DNA of 64,000 bases from Puccinia triticina. Its lineage: Eukaryota; Basidiomycota; Pucciniomycetes; Pucciniales; Pucciniaceae. Under the pieces are notes generated by a model. It ran no database searches. It was not told where the DNA came from and saw only the letters and a list, made by a program, of their open reading frames with translations. The stretch is taken from contig NC_070567.1 of assembly GCF_026914185.1 (NCBI RefSeq), positions 2,134,001-2,198,000 of the forward strand, given 5' to 3'. Shown piece by piece: positions 21,908 through 33,655 of this stretch. A program made the translations under genes and the position numbers. Position 1 is the first letter of the stretch; every line of letters begins with the position of its first letter.

Positions 21908-22601
21908 TGTGCCACAATTTAATTCCCAAAAAATATCTCCTAACCAAGTTTGAAGATATCCTCTGTGCTTTATTTAAATATAAACTCCATTTGTCAGCCT
22001 TTAGGTCACTAAACATGTAAAATAGGGTTTTTAATTTCAAGATGATGGTGTAGGATGTGGTGTTGTTAAACCCATTCCCAAAAATTCTGGCACACCCATA
22101 GTGGCACCCATCCAAAAAAGGGTGTGGGACGGCTCTGTGCTCTTATTTTGGGTGTGGGAGGGCCCCTACACCTTTTTTGTGTTTCTCCCACTTCCACACC
22201 AAAAAAATAGTGTGGAAGGGTGTCAGTTTTTGTGGGTGACCCGCTCCATGCCAATCTTTTAGGTGTGAAGAGGGGCACACCTGTTGTAAAATGTAGAGCG
22301 GAAATTTACATGTACATAGCCTATCACATATGTGGTGCAACTTCACTCCCCAAAAACTGGTACAATGTGGTATTGTAAGTGACTGGAGCCACTAGAAGCT
22401 GGGCCTGATTTTTTTTTTCCAGCTCCTACGCCCCTTTTGACAGGACAAACAGGTGGTATGGGAATATTTACATCCTAGTATTAGACGGTTTCACGGGTTA
22501 TCCTGTCACTAGTTATACTCTCACATGTAATCTGCCACAGTTACTGATTAAACCTAGTTGTCTTGTTAAAGCTTGTATTTGTTTCCACTTCTACTGTTTC
22601 C
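21908..22601. other. Intergenic with GGTGTGGGA-type inverted words
   Basis: No gene. Around 22080-22280 short words such as GGTGTGGGA, TTCTCCCACTTCCACACC and GTGTGGAAGGGTGT alternate in both orientations, giving local foldback potential. Confidence 0.4.
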
Positions 22602-22849
22602 TTAGAGCATCTCCACCCGGGAAGGTAGACCGGGTTGCTATCCCGCGTTTACCAACCCAAACCCAAAAAACACCACCCACCCGGGGTGGCAAACAAGTTT
22701 TCATTTTGCCTTGGGAGGTAAAAATCAGCATTGGGTTGCTACATCTGGCAACCCGCTAGCAACTTGATAGCAACTCCTCCCCTTCAAACTTACCACCTCA
22801 AGTACATACAAAGACCCTACAGTACAGCTACAACATCCCATCAAAACAG
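22602..22849 (+). mobile_element. PIF/Harbinger-like left end (second copy)
   Basis: TTA-GAGCATCTCCACCCGGG at 22602, followed by GGAGGTAAAAATCAGCATTGGG at about 22714. Both words match the element at 15649. The right end was not found; the inverted-repeat array follows directly and may lie inside this element. Confidence 0.4.
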
Positions 22850-23760
22850 TCATTGAGAGCTATGCAACCTATCAATGACTGGCTGTCCTTTTTCAATGTC
22901 TGCCCAGTCATTGAGAGCATAAAAAGCTATCAATGACCAGCTGTAAATACCAACCATAGAGAACAACACCCATTGCTTGATGACCTTTCAACACCGGTCA
23001 TTGATTGGAGGGTCTACTCCACTTGATGACCGGTGTTGACCGGTCATTGATTGGAGGGTGTACATACTCCGCTCAATGACCGGTAAACACTGGTCATCCA
23101 TTGGAATATACCCTCCAATTGATGACCAGTGTTGATCGGTCATTGATCAGAGGATGTACTCCACTCGATGATCTGTCATCTTGGTCATTGAGTGGACTAT
23201 ACCCTCCAATCAATGACCCGTCAACATCGGTCATTGAGTGGAGTAAAGTACTCTACCTGATGGCCAGATGAGAGGTCATTGAGTGGGGGGTATGACCAGT
23301 CATCCTGGTCATTGAGTGGAGCGCACACCCTCTGATCGATGACCGGGATGAGTGGTCATCAATTGGAGGGTTTACTCCATTCAATGGCCAGGATGAGCGG
23401 TCATTGAGTGGAGGACTTGACCAGTCATCCCGGTCATTGAGTGGAGTGTATTTATGTATACCCTCTGATTGATGGCCAGGGTGAGTTGTCATCAATCAGA
23501 GGGTGCTCCACTCAATGGCCGGGATGAGTGGTCATCGAGTGGAGGGTCTGACCAGTCATCCCGGTCATCAATTGGAGGGTGTGTACTCCACTCAATGGCC
23601 TGGATGAGATTTCATCAAGTGGCAGGTATGACCAGTCATCCCAGTCATCAAGTGGAATTTATACCCTCCAATTGATGGCCGGGGTGAGTGGTCAGCAATT
23701 GGAGGGTCCCGATGGCCGGGACGAGTGGAGTTCACACCCTCCCCAGCAAGGAGAAATGGT
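22850..23760. repeat. Array of short inverted repeats, core CAATGACCGG
   Basis: About 0.9 kb in which variants of TCAATGACCGG, GATGACCGG and their reverse complement CCGGTCATTGA occur some 30-35 times by eye. Pairs such as CTCCACTCAATGACC and GGTCATTGAGTGGAG alternate with the words TTGGAGGGT. The spacing is irregular (about 15-45 bp) and copies diverge, so it is neither a simple satellite nor a CRISPR. Almost any part can fold on its neighbour. No coding frame of note. Confidence 0.85.
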
Positions 23761-25285
23761 TTCTCAAAGCTGGAGAAACAGGGGGACACCTGTTTCTGGA
23801 AACACTTGTTCTTTGATGAGAACTAGAGTTTAAAGCGGCTACACTGCTGCAGGGCATAACCCCACCACCCAATCTGAACCCCCCCCCCCCCCCCCCCCCC
23901 CCTCCTCCAATTGCACCCAATATATCCCCCTGGCACTGGCAGCAATATTAACCACATCACATTAATGGTAACTCATATGAATTTCCATCCCAGAAGAAAC
24001 TGCATTTTTATGTTGACTTAAGTTGGTCCAAAATCAAAAACTCCATTGTTGTGCACTTAGCATTCAGTGACAGTGTAAGGAAATTTGGCTCCATTGCCAT
24101 TGGCATGGGTTATTGTGCTTTGATATAAATTGATAGGACTATTTCTGATTCACTTAACCTCCAGGGAGCAACAGTCAACTGCGGCGCCCAAGAAAGGGTT
24201 GGGTAAATTGAGGTCAATGAACCTCTGCCTTCAAACACAACTTGATGAGCTCCACAAAGGCTAAGCCACAAGCATGAATAACTCATTCCATTTGGTGTGT
24301 TCAAATTTGCTGAGTGTGCTAGACACAATAGGGATGAGCAATCAATGTGAAAAGGTCAGAAGTCACAAATCTTACTGTTCCACCCCCATATCACGTTGGG
24401 GAGCAAAGATGTCAAAGATTCACAATAAATGCAGTACTGCACATGAACAGGCACCCCCCAAAGGTTAATTATCCTCCCTCCAACTTTCAAGTTGTCACAA
24501 AATGCAGCTGACCAAATCTCAAAAGGCTTTGAGCAGATCCAGAAAAGCTTGTTCAATAAAATTGCAGTTGCAAACCAGTGGACCCTTACCCTTGGGCCAT
24601 TGATCCAAGCTATCCAAAAATTTATAATCTCCTCAGTTGCGGCATCAACTACCTTCACTTTAAATATAGCTTCCTCAAATAAGTTGTTGTGGTGTAACAA
24701 TCAAACACATACATAATATATACATTGGAATCAAGAATTTACATCCATGTTCATGCAAGTCCAGCATATTCCCAAAATAGGCAGTCCACCCGCCCAACTA
24801 AAGCCTGAATATGACATCAGCTACAACAAACAAATGTCAATTTGATCAAGCCTTGCCTTGACCACAATGAGCAGCCCCATCACAGAGCTTGCTCCATCCA
24901 GCTCTCCCCCAAACCAAATTTGATTTCCTATTTCAAATATCTTGCTTGAATGAACCATGCAGTATTTTTTGCAGACCAAATATCTTGCAAAGGCCTCCAC
25001 TGGAGTCCACACCCTGTGTCTCCTGTGTGCCAATTTTAGTTGCAAATTCAATCAACATCAATTGAACTTGTTAGACTCACTGGCAAGTGTCCTACTGTCA
25101 TGTCATGATTCCACCTCCTGCATAGAAAGAATTGTAAACTCGCATACTCCATATGATTCAGAAAGATTTTAAAATTACTGGATTTCTCTTGTCCAAGTGG
25201 TGTTTGAGTTTTTTAGCCATAGATCAAGAAACAAGGTGTTCAGGGACTCCAATCAAGTATTGATGCGGAGGCCAACTTATAAGCG
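23761..25285. other. No assignable gene; 24-base poly-C; unassigned minus-strand frames
   Basis: A run of 24 C lies at 23879-23902. Minus-strand open frames at 24356-24700 and 24821-25051 (words such as VWTPVEAFARYLVCKKYC) have protein-like composition, but I do not recognise them and cannot join them. Confidence 0.4.
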
Positions 25286-25290
25286 GAGAG

Positions 25291-26737
25291 TGTCAGCTGG
25301 CTACTATGTCAGAGCCACCGTGACATAATATCACAGAAAAATAATAAAATTGTTACATATGTTAGAGACATTATTACTAATCTCCTACATATGTAACACT
25401 ATAAAAAGTATAAATATTACCTATGAAAGAGACATTATTACGCACTCTTACATATGTAAATTGTAGAATATTACTTCAGATTCCTAATCTACGCCTAAAA
25501 TAAACTAGGGTACCTCACTGCAACGTACCCTAAACTCTTACTCCTTCCCTGTGTAAATTACACATGAAAATATACCCAGTTACCACGGATAAGGTAGCGC
25601 TCATGCTTATATGCTCATGTACATATGCTTGTAAGCGCCACAGACACCCAAAAAGGCCGTGATCACGCCATACTATGAAGATATGACACCTTCTGAGTCC
25701 CATGAGCGCCTAGAATGTTCCATTACATATGTAATGATGTAAATAAAACATTCTTGACGCACAAAGATAAGAAGTACCAACCAATTGGTACATGTGATGT
25801 CATTATGTAGACCAAAGCAGAACAATTGGCCACACGTGACAGTCTGCATGTCCCAAACAGTAATTACTATTATGTAACCTGTAAATTAGCCTGAAACAAT
25901 TACCATGTGTTTCAGACTAATTATGATACAGGAGCATCATAAGTGGCCCAATCTAGAAGATAGGACACACGTAACAACCCCTACTAGTTAGAAGTGTTTT
26001 AGACAGTCCTGATACGGCCAAATATTACTTTTGCAGCCATTTGCACGCCCCAAAAAGGAATAGTCCTCCTGTAGCGTTGCCAAATTGGTCTAAAATCACG
26101 CCCACAAGTTGGCCAACCGCCAAATTGAGCCAGAATTACGCCCACAAGTTGGCCAGCAGCTATATGGCTCCCTGAGCGCTCCCTGAGGGCTTTCATGACT
26201 ATTTAAAGGGCCCTCTGTGCGCTCCAAAGACCCTCCCTCATGCTATTACACCTACTCTGATCATTACCCGCTTCCAACACGTGCTCAACACCTGTTCTCT
26301 GCCTGGTAAGATCCTTAGTTGCTGACTTTAGCTCAATTCCTTCGTCTGAATCTGCTCAGATTCTCCCCTGAAGAACCTCAAGACTTTAAGGGCTTAATTC
26401 TAGTAAGTTTAACCCCTTTCTCTTGAGATTCTCCGCTTCATTCTTGCTGGGATCTAAACCACCCCTGCTTGCAGGCCCCAGTACTAACAGGTACCTAAAT
26501 CTTCTGCTTTTGCACGATACCTTAGAGGGATCTAAACCACCCCTGCTTGCAGGCCCCTCTTATTTTAATTATATTAATTTTATTAATATAATTAAACTAC
26601 TATTTCTCTATTTTTTACGCCACACAACCTCTCCAAAGCCTTGGATATCATCCCCAGAGTCCTTAAAACTCTAGTATTTCACTTTGCAGCTCGTGTAGCT
26701 AGAAGGATTATTGTCCTTGGCATCACGCAGGCTGACA
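25291..26737 (+). repeat. Solo LTR (Gypsy family related to 5184) with GAGAG target duplication
   Basis: Starts TGTCAGCTGGCTAC and ends CATCACGCAGGCTGACA, matching the start and end style of the Gypsy LTR at 5184-11991. GAGAG occurs on both sides (25286-25290 and 26738-26742). Inside are two copies of GGATCTAAACCACCCCTGCT (26453 and 26529) and an AT palindrome near 26570-26600. No internal region is present, so it arose by LTR-LTR recombination. Confidence 0.85.
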
Positions 26738-26742
26738 GAGAG

Positions 26743-27273
26743 GGTGTTGTTTTCTGTTTTTTGAACAGATTGTGTGTGTGAAAAACAAACAAAGAATGAA
26801 TGATGATTGAATGGGCAGTTGACTGGCGCTGCAATGGAACAGTAAGGCTGGGCGCGAAAAGGAGAGACTGAATGGATGGATGAGGGAGTGAAGAAAAGAG
26901 AAAATTAAAAGGCAGAACAAAATATGAAAAGAAGGGCAATCATTGAAGGTGTTGCACAATTTTTGTCAGGAATTTTATTTTTTCACAATGAGGAAAAGTT
27001 ATATATCAAGATATACATAGGCGCGCGGTAGAGCCCCGGAGAATAGGACACAGAATAATGCCCCCGCAGAGAGATCGAAAGCCATCCAAAAATTGAATTT
27101 TTGGTCCCTGGGACTGGGCTGGATCTGTGGCCCCTAAGGTGCACCCAAGAAGTACATCCTCCACAAAAAATAAAAGATCAATCAAAGTTGAGTTCCTTTA
27201 GAATCCGACGATCTAGATAGACCGATCAAATCCCAATCCCAAAAATTTCAATCAACCCTCAATTACATGAACG
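26743..27273. other. Intergenic, no gene recognised
   Basis: No motif found. It is probably the 3' flank of the minus-strand relic that follows. Confidence 0.4.
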
Positions 27274-27884
27274 CTAAAGAAGGAAAGAAGGGGGGTCGGA
27301 GAGAGACAAATCACCAAAAGTTTGGTACTGCCCAGTGTTACTCAAAATTCTGCAAAACTGCAAGCCGGAGATGCCTGGGAGCAAGGTCATTTTAACAATC
27401 AAGATCTCAAAGCGGACGACGAGGTTGATTTCCTTGACCTGATTACAATGCTGGTTGAACGTGCGGTGAAGTTTTGATGCAGCAGAGGACGAGGCAGGCT
27501 TCTCAGATTTTGACAACGATGCAGTGATAATCCATGTGCCATTAGCGCCGCTACCCCCAGCAGCCAGCTCGCTTAATTCATTCGACGCCGCGCCAACAAT
27601 TGGTGTGGGTGCCATCGCAGGCCTGCCTCCGAGCACCACAGTTTTGGTACCTGCAAGCAACGGAGTACGTAGATTATCATTGCAAGTTCAGTTTAACAAG
27701 GTATCAAAAAAGGACCATGTACAGTTAGCTCACCAGTCTGACTCCCACCATTTGACAAGGGTTCTGAGCGACCAACCGGGCCCAAATGAGTGATGGAATC
27801 CAGCTTCACCACCCGTTGATGATCCCCGAAGATGTTGAACAGTTCGAAAAGATAGATTGGCGTCCAAGTCACATTTGGCTCCAA
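27274..27884 (-). pseudogene. KA1-like C-terminal relic of a Kin1/MARK-type kinase
   Basis: Two minus-strand exons, 27734-27884 and 27274-27650, joined by an 83-bp GT-AG intron (27651-27733) that keeps frame. The last about 50 residues read VRFEILIVK, LLPGISGLQFCRI and GQYQTF, the pattern of a kinase-associated 1 domain (FEI.IVK..LLPGI.GLQF.RI.GN.WQYQ), with Gly where Trp is usual. The upstream exon (HQRVVKLDSITHLGPVGRSE) is unrecognised. No kinase catalytic domain is found within 1 kb upstream, so this is a fragment, or a short protein with only the membrane-binding KA1 module. The family call is tentative. Confidence 0.4.
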
Positions 27885-29746
27885 ACGTAGCCATTGGGCC
27901 GGATTGGCCGCTGTGGAACTCCGACCGGTGCTGGGCCGTCGGCAGTTACTGGAAGGGAATGTTGTGCTGTGCGCTGCCTTCGTGGTGGTCCGGGGGAGAT
28001 TCTAGGATTCGAGTGATAGCGGAAATTTGAGGGGGGGGATTTTGGTTTGAGACAACGGGGGGTAGATTCCCGTCGGCGGTGGTTTGTTTGCTGAGAATCT
28101 GGGGAAAAGGGCCGGCGAACTGGACCGGGGACAGTGATCTTAAAGGACAGGAATCTGGAAGAGGATCGGCGCGGGGGCTGAGAGGAGAAACTCAGAAGCT
28201 CCCGCGAGTATATCGGCGAACAAAGATCAATAAACTTTAGATTCAAGTTGATGAGATGATCTGACAAACAAAATTTTGGTTCAGACGAAATCCCATGCCG
28301 CCCCATCATCTGAGTTCGAGCTGAACTCAGACTCCGGGGCTGTGACATGCTGTGGACAAGTCATCATACACCCGCGCGCGCAAGCGCGCCACAACAACAG
28401 GAGGGGAGAAAAGAACAGAGAAGAAACAACACCAAAGAAAGAAAACCAACCCTCCGCATACAAAACCCTCCAACACGGGCATTTAAGAAACAGAAGAACA
28501 TCAGACTGGGAAAGAAAAGAAGGAAAAAGCAACAAAAACGAGCACAAAGAGAACCGGGGACCTGCTCCTGAAACATCTTGATGATCCCGCCGCGCGCTGA
28601 TTGATCTTGATGCCCTGTGATTTGTTGTCTTGATGGCTGAAAAAAAACTCGAGGAATCCTCCGCGCCATGGGCGCCACGAAAAAGGCCACCACACCGCTG
28701 GTCAAAGCAACTCAATGGGATCACATTGGTGGGGAGATTGTGAAAGTCTTCAGCAGCTATGTGCTGTTGGGCCTGTAAACCACCTGGGCTGAACGGGGGC
28801 AATAAGCCGGTGGATTGCGTGAGTTGTGGCAGGGCGCCCAGCAGATTTATGCCCTAGTCCAATACTACTTTGGGGATGATTTCTTTTGTAATCGGGACTG
28901 TTGACCAATGCGGAAGTCCCAATAGCAAGCCAAAGCGTCTGTCAAGGCCCAAGGGCAAGCAGAGTAGCGCAGGGGTGGTGGGTTTTTGTTGAGGCAACGG
29001 TAGTGATGGCAGAACCTTGCGTGTGGCATATGGATCAGTCGAGATGAGGGGACAAAGGTTGTAGGCTAAATAGAGTGGACCCAGGTGAGCTGGAGTGGTC
29101 TGATTGAGGACGCATGTGTCAAAACAGGGCTGCAAGGGGTGGTTGTGGAGGACATGCTGGGTGGCTGAACAACGGGCAAGTTGGTGTGCGGGGCGACAAG
29201 GCGGGGCAATGGTGACAGTGACCTGGCAAAGGAAAATGAGCAACAACCGGCCAGAAATGAGTTCCGCTGGTTGGTGGGTATTTAAAGGGGAAGAGTTGAT
29301 GAAGCAGTTTGCCCCAGGGGATCTGGTTTTGTCCTACCCCCTCCCTGGGAGCCCCCTAATTGCTTGATTAGGCCCTTCCTGGACTACTCTAACAACCGGC
29401 CCGTTTTTGCTTGTTGCTGCGGCACAGCTGGAGGGTCATTCATAGGGCCTTTGGGTCTTTGGGGATTTCAACTGGTGCTTGGGTTTAATTGTTGTGTGCT
29501 CAATCTATTTTTTGTTGTCATTCTGTAAATAAAACACCCCAAAACTTAGATCCAGAATTCTAGGATTCTGTGGATTTAAGAAAGTGGGATCAATTCTGGA
29601 ATCTAGCCAGAATTGGTGTGCTATGGTGCACGATTCTGATGCTAAATAGATTCTTGCATAATGTTAGAGTGGTTCATGCACTTATGCAAAACCCATAGTA
29701 GAATCATGTACTTACATCCCATGTACATAGATTCTCTAACCTTGTT
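27885..29746. other. No gene recognised
   Basis: GC-mixed sequence with several overlapping frames (for example 27869-28348 minus and 28281-28802 minus) that are Pro/Arg/Ser-rich and motif-free. These may be UTR or chance. Confidence 0.4.
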
Positions 29747-29776
29747 GGTGACAGGTCCAAACCTAGACCTGTCACC
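29747..29776. repeat. 11-bp hairpin near the left end of the second DIRS-like element
   Basis: GGTGACAGGTC (29747-29757) pairs perfectly with GACCTGTCACC (29766-29776) across an 8-base loop. It lies about 290 bases before the first gag codon. A role as an element end is possible but unproven. Confidence 0.75.
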
Positions 29777-30063
29777 GCCAAGCTGGTACAGTCCCAGCTC
29801 TCCCCGGTCTGAGCTCCTTTTCTCTTTCCTCACCGAGATAGGAGTATTGGATTGACCCGTGGAGAGCTGATAGTCATCGGACTGTTCCGTGCAGATCCGT
29901 TTGACCTCATCATACAAAAAAAAGTTGAAACTCGCGCAAGAATCAATTTTTTTTCTGGATGCTTTCAGGAGCGCACTGGATGGGGGCGTATTCCATGAAG
30001 CGGCGCGCCCAATGACTCCCAAACCGCCGCTGGCAACACGCCGCCCTGAGGGGGTGAGACCAG

Positions 30064-31938
30064 ATGAAAGAAGCCTCCGACCACGTGAAGCAATTGGCGC
30101 AAGCAAACGCAGAAGACACCCCCAATCTGGACGAACCACGGGTACAGCAAGAGATCGCCGAGACCCTGACGTCAAAGCCTCAAAAACAGAAGAAGACCAA
30201 AGTCATTGCCCCCACCAACCGCGCAACAAGGTCATCTTCAAAAGCCCCCGCTGAATCAGGACCTCCCCCAGTACAGTCAACTCCAAAGGAAGGCTCGTTG
30301 GCCATTTGTGAGGAAGCCCAGCCGAATGTAGGTAACGCACTTGCAAGCCTCTGTGACGGGATATTCGGCAATCCGCACGGAGAAGGTACGGGTAAGTAAA
30401 AAACACACACACACAGATCCACCAACCGGCGCCAGGAACCAAAGGAGCTACGCGAGGGTGAGTTTTGCACTGTTGTTTACCCTACACAGCTGCAAATCCG
30501 GTTGACACCAATGCAGCGGAGTGCCCCATTACCACTGGGGACTCTAGCACCAAGGATTCTATCAGGAAGAAGATCAATTGGCTCACCAACCGCGCATTTG
30601 AGGTGGAGGACGCGGGTAATACTGCACTGGCTGAACGCTATTTTGTGATTTGCAAAGGGTTAACCAAACCCAAAACCGTGCCGGCAGCTGGTCCACAAGC
30701 AATCAACACACAGCTTGTACACCCCACCCCACTGGCCAACCAAGTGGGGGACACAATCAAATCCCCAGCCCTTGACAAAGCAGGCGAGAAAAGACAGGCT
30801 GGTATACCAGACGCAACACCCAGAGGTGTGGGTTTTGATGACAATGCTAGGCCCGCCAGCCATAATGTAGGATTCAAGCCGTTTTTCAAGAAAAATCTCA
30901 CCAAACTCCAAGCCCCCCTGCCCCTAACCATCTTCAACAAGGTATGGCAAGACAAGGCATACTTCACTACTCCCAAAATTGGAGTGGAGCAGATGGAACT
31001 AATGTCAACAAGGACCGATATACGGGCTACCCTTACCCGTGCGAGTACACCCAGACGTACGCGGAATGATCAATAAACCATCAAGGTTTCTATGCTGCCC
31101 TAATCAAAATTGCCAACTACCCAAAGTTTGCTGGGTGGCTCCTCCTCCACAAGCGACACTGCGACCAGCTTGTTACGCAACACGGGTTCATGACCAGCCT
31201 TTGCCATGAAATAAATGTAAGGACCAATGCCTTTGCACACCAAATCAAACTGCCAAACGGGTCCTTTTCAATCAACAATATCTCTGTCACAAAGACATCA
31301 TCAACGGTGGGTAGTTATCGCTACAGTAACGCGTAACGTAACAATAACGTAACGTTTTTTGGCCGTTATTGTTATCGTTACCAGTAACGGCAGTGCGATA
31401 TCGATATCATACCAAGAGTTTTTTTTTTCGCGACGGCCGTTACTACATCTGAGCGCATTAGCGACAGATATCGGGCAACATAACAAGCAATAAAAGGCCA
31501 AAATAGGGCCAATTTGGCCTTTTATTGCTCAATAACGCGTTGCTTTACTGGTAACGGCCTCAAAAAAAAAGGCCCGCTACGTTACGCGTGATGCCGCTGT
31601 TCGCGCGTTACTGCTAACGATAACGGCACAAAAAGTAACGGCGGGTAGTTACTTTACAAAAATCCCGCAGATATCGTAAAGTAAAGTAACTACCCACCGT
31701 TGACATCATCGCCCAGAAGATGATTGCGCGCTGCAGGAAGTTTGACGAAACCGACTTCATGGAAAACCCATACGTCAAAGGCGGCCCGCAGAAGACCTGG
31801 GACCCTGTTATGTACAGGTACCAACAGCTCAAAAACAGAGGCGCAAGCAGTAGTGGTAAACCAGGCGGTGAAATCAACAACCAGCCAAAACCAACAGACC
31901 GGGAAAGGACAACAACAAGGCTGCTCACCACTGGATAA
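30064..31938 (+). pseudogene. Gag-like protein of the DIRS-like element
   Basis: It starts MKEASDHVKQLAQANAEDTP. Probable introns occupy about 30395-30415 (GTAAGT..ACACACAG) and 30458-30489 (GTGAGT..CTACACAG). The next exon has AANPVDTNAAECP..KKINWLTNRAFEVEDAGN and PLTIFNKVWQDKAYF. Near 31010-31060 the frame shifts by one. The continuing frame reads YPCEYTQTYAEW, GFYAALIKIANYPKFAGWLL and LPNGSFSINNIS, then is cut by the MITE. Beyond it, still in frame, comes IAQKMIARCRKFDETDFMEN. Identification as gag rests on position before RT and on length; I recognise no capsid motif. Confidence 0.5.
31303..31701. mobile_element. 399-bp MITE/foldback inserted in gag, 9-bp target duplication
   Basis: Ends are AACGGTGGGTAGTTA and TAACTACCCACCGTT. 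GACATCATC flanks both sides (31294-31302 and 31702-31710). The interior is packed with GTAACG/CGTTAC words and has an inner perfect palindrome with 18-bp arms (AGCAATAAAAGGCCAAAT-type) around 31480-31530. Element plus one duplication is 408 bp, a multiple of three, and removing it rejoins the host reading frame. A 9-bp duplication suggests a Mutator-type mobiliser. There is no coding capacity. Confidence 0.9.
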
Positions 31939-32999
31939 CCGCGGCTCTGGCTCAGGTTCTGGTCAATACCCTTGCACCCAAGGGTACAAAGGGAACCAAT
32001 AAGATGCAGCATACAATGATTGCAACACCCAAAGGGACTACCGTGGAAGAAGCTTGTAGGCTACCCGCCCCCTCGCACATGACTGTTCACCCACATCTTC
32101 TGTGTTGTATTGGCTCCTGCCCCCCCCCCCCCCTCTCCTCCCCAGTCACCCTGCTGGGGACGGACCTTTCATAAACCCCAAAAAGGTCACCCATTCACTT
32201 GAGCCTCATCTCTGATCCTTGGTCTCTCTCTTTTAACTACAGAAGATTGTTGGTTCATGGTAATGACAACCCCCCTATGTCACCAAATGCTAAGAAACTT
32301 TGGTTGGGTCCCATAACACCTAACCCAAGGTGGCTGACAGCGGTGTCCTGTGAGATGAATGTTCCAGAATGGAACAAAGCTCTGAGTAAATGGAACTTAC
32401 TCCCTCAGTTTGAGGATGTGCTACATGGGTTTGTGTACGGTTTTGACCAAGGCGTTCTCCATCACACAGTGAAGTCTTCCACTCCTTTCTACACCCACCC
32501 CCCCCAAATAACAAGTTGGCGCTCCAAGCGCAAGGGAAGATTGAAGAGTCCATCAAGAAGGAACTGGACACCAAACGGATGTTTGGGCCGTTCAGCCGCA
32601 AAGAAGTGAATATGCAATTCCCGTTTTTCCGCACCAACCCCCTGGGTGCTGTGATCAACAGTAATGGATCTCTTTGACTGATCAATGATCTTTCTTTCCC
32701 CCACGGCAGACACAACATACCATCCGTGAACTCCTTTGTGAGCGCGGTGTGGTGTTCCATATGTGTGACAATGCCAAAAGCCCATTGCAGAGGTATTATA
32801 GTAGAGGGAGTGTGTAATACAGTGCGGGGGAAGAAGGGAAGAAGGAGCAAGATGGGAGGAGAGGCCTTGACCCTCAACATTGGGAATGGAACAGGTTAGA
32901 CAGTGGATGCAGAGTGTGTGGAAGAGGATGAAAGATGGCTTGGTTGCATAGCAACACATGACATCATGCAGCGCAGTACATGCATGAAAGTGCTGTGTA

Positions 33000-33290
33000 G
33001 CTCAAGCGCCTCATGCAGCATAAATCTCTCATTGTTTGTACATGAAGCACATCATATGCAGGTAGATAAGATGTACAGGAGGCGTCTCCTGCAGCATAAA
33101 TCCCTCATTGTTTGTAAGGCAGTGCAGCACACGCATGCAGATGCTGTGTAGTTGAGTGTCTCCTGCAGCATAAACCCCTCGTTGTTTGTACATGCAGCGC
33201 AGTACATGCATGAGAGGCTGTGTAGTTGAGATCCCCTGCAGCAATAATCCCTCATGAGGAGCTTCCCTGGAGCAAAAATCCCTCACCCTT
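33000..33290 (+). repeat. Tandem repeat (about 85 bp, 3-4 copies) in the solo LTR
   Basis: Copies share GCAGCATAAATCCCTCATTG, TTTGTACATG, GTACATGCATGAGA and GCTGTGTAGTTGAG. The last copies are degenerate. Confidence 0.75.
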
Positions 33291-33380
33291 CAATATACAA
33301 GGAGGCCCTTTCCCCCCTCATCAGACTTTTCCCCATCAGCCTAGGAAGGTTTGGTCACAGTGGTTAGTTTAGTTACAGTG

Positions 33381-33655
33381 GTAGTTTAGTGGTAGTTTAG
33401 TGGTAGTGGTAGTAGTAGTGGTAGTGTTAAGTTTGAGTCAGTAGTAGTAGTAGTAGTCAGGAGCTCTAGTAGTAATTAAAGTGCCTTATCAAGAGATTGT
33501 TAAGGAAGAGATTATTACCAACTTCATCAACAATAATTATAACAAGTAGTAGTAGTGTAGTAGCAACCAGGAGCTCTAGTATTGATTAAAGTGCCTTATC
33601 AAGAGATTGTTTAAGGAAGAGATCATTACCAACCTTCTCATCAACAACCCAACAT
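33381..33655 (+). repeat. TAG/TGG triplet microsatellite and a duplicated block in the solo LTR
   Basis: GTAGTGGTAGTAG-type triplets span 33381-33458. Then a block beginning AGGAGCTCTAGTA and containing AAAGTGCCTTATCAAGAGAT occurs twice, at about 33460 and 33568. Confidence 0.8.

Noticed and set aside
22850..23760. Regular short repeats that might suggest a CRISPR array
   Set aside because: The repeats occur in both orientations, spacing is irregular, copies diverge, and the surrounding genes have spliceosomal introns.
23879..23902. 24-base poly-C as a functional element
   Set aside because: A homopolymer of this length is as likely a slippage or assembly effect; nothing around it gives it a role.
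28276..28802. Overlapping open frames on both strands
   Set aside because: Biased Lys/Arg or Phe/Ser composition from purine or pyrimidine tracts; no motif or splice support.
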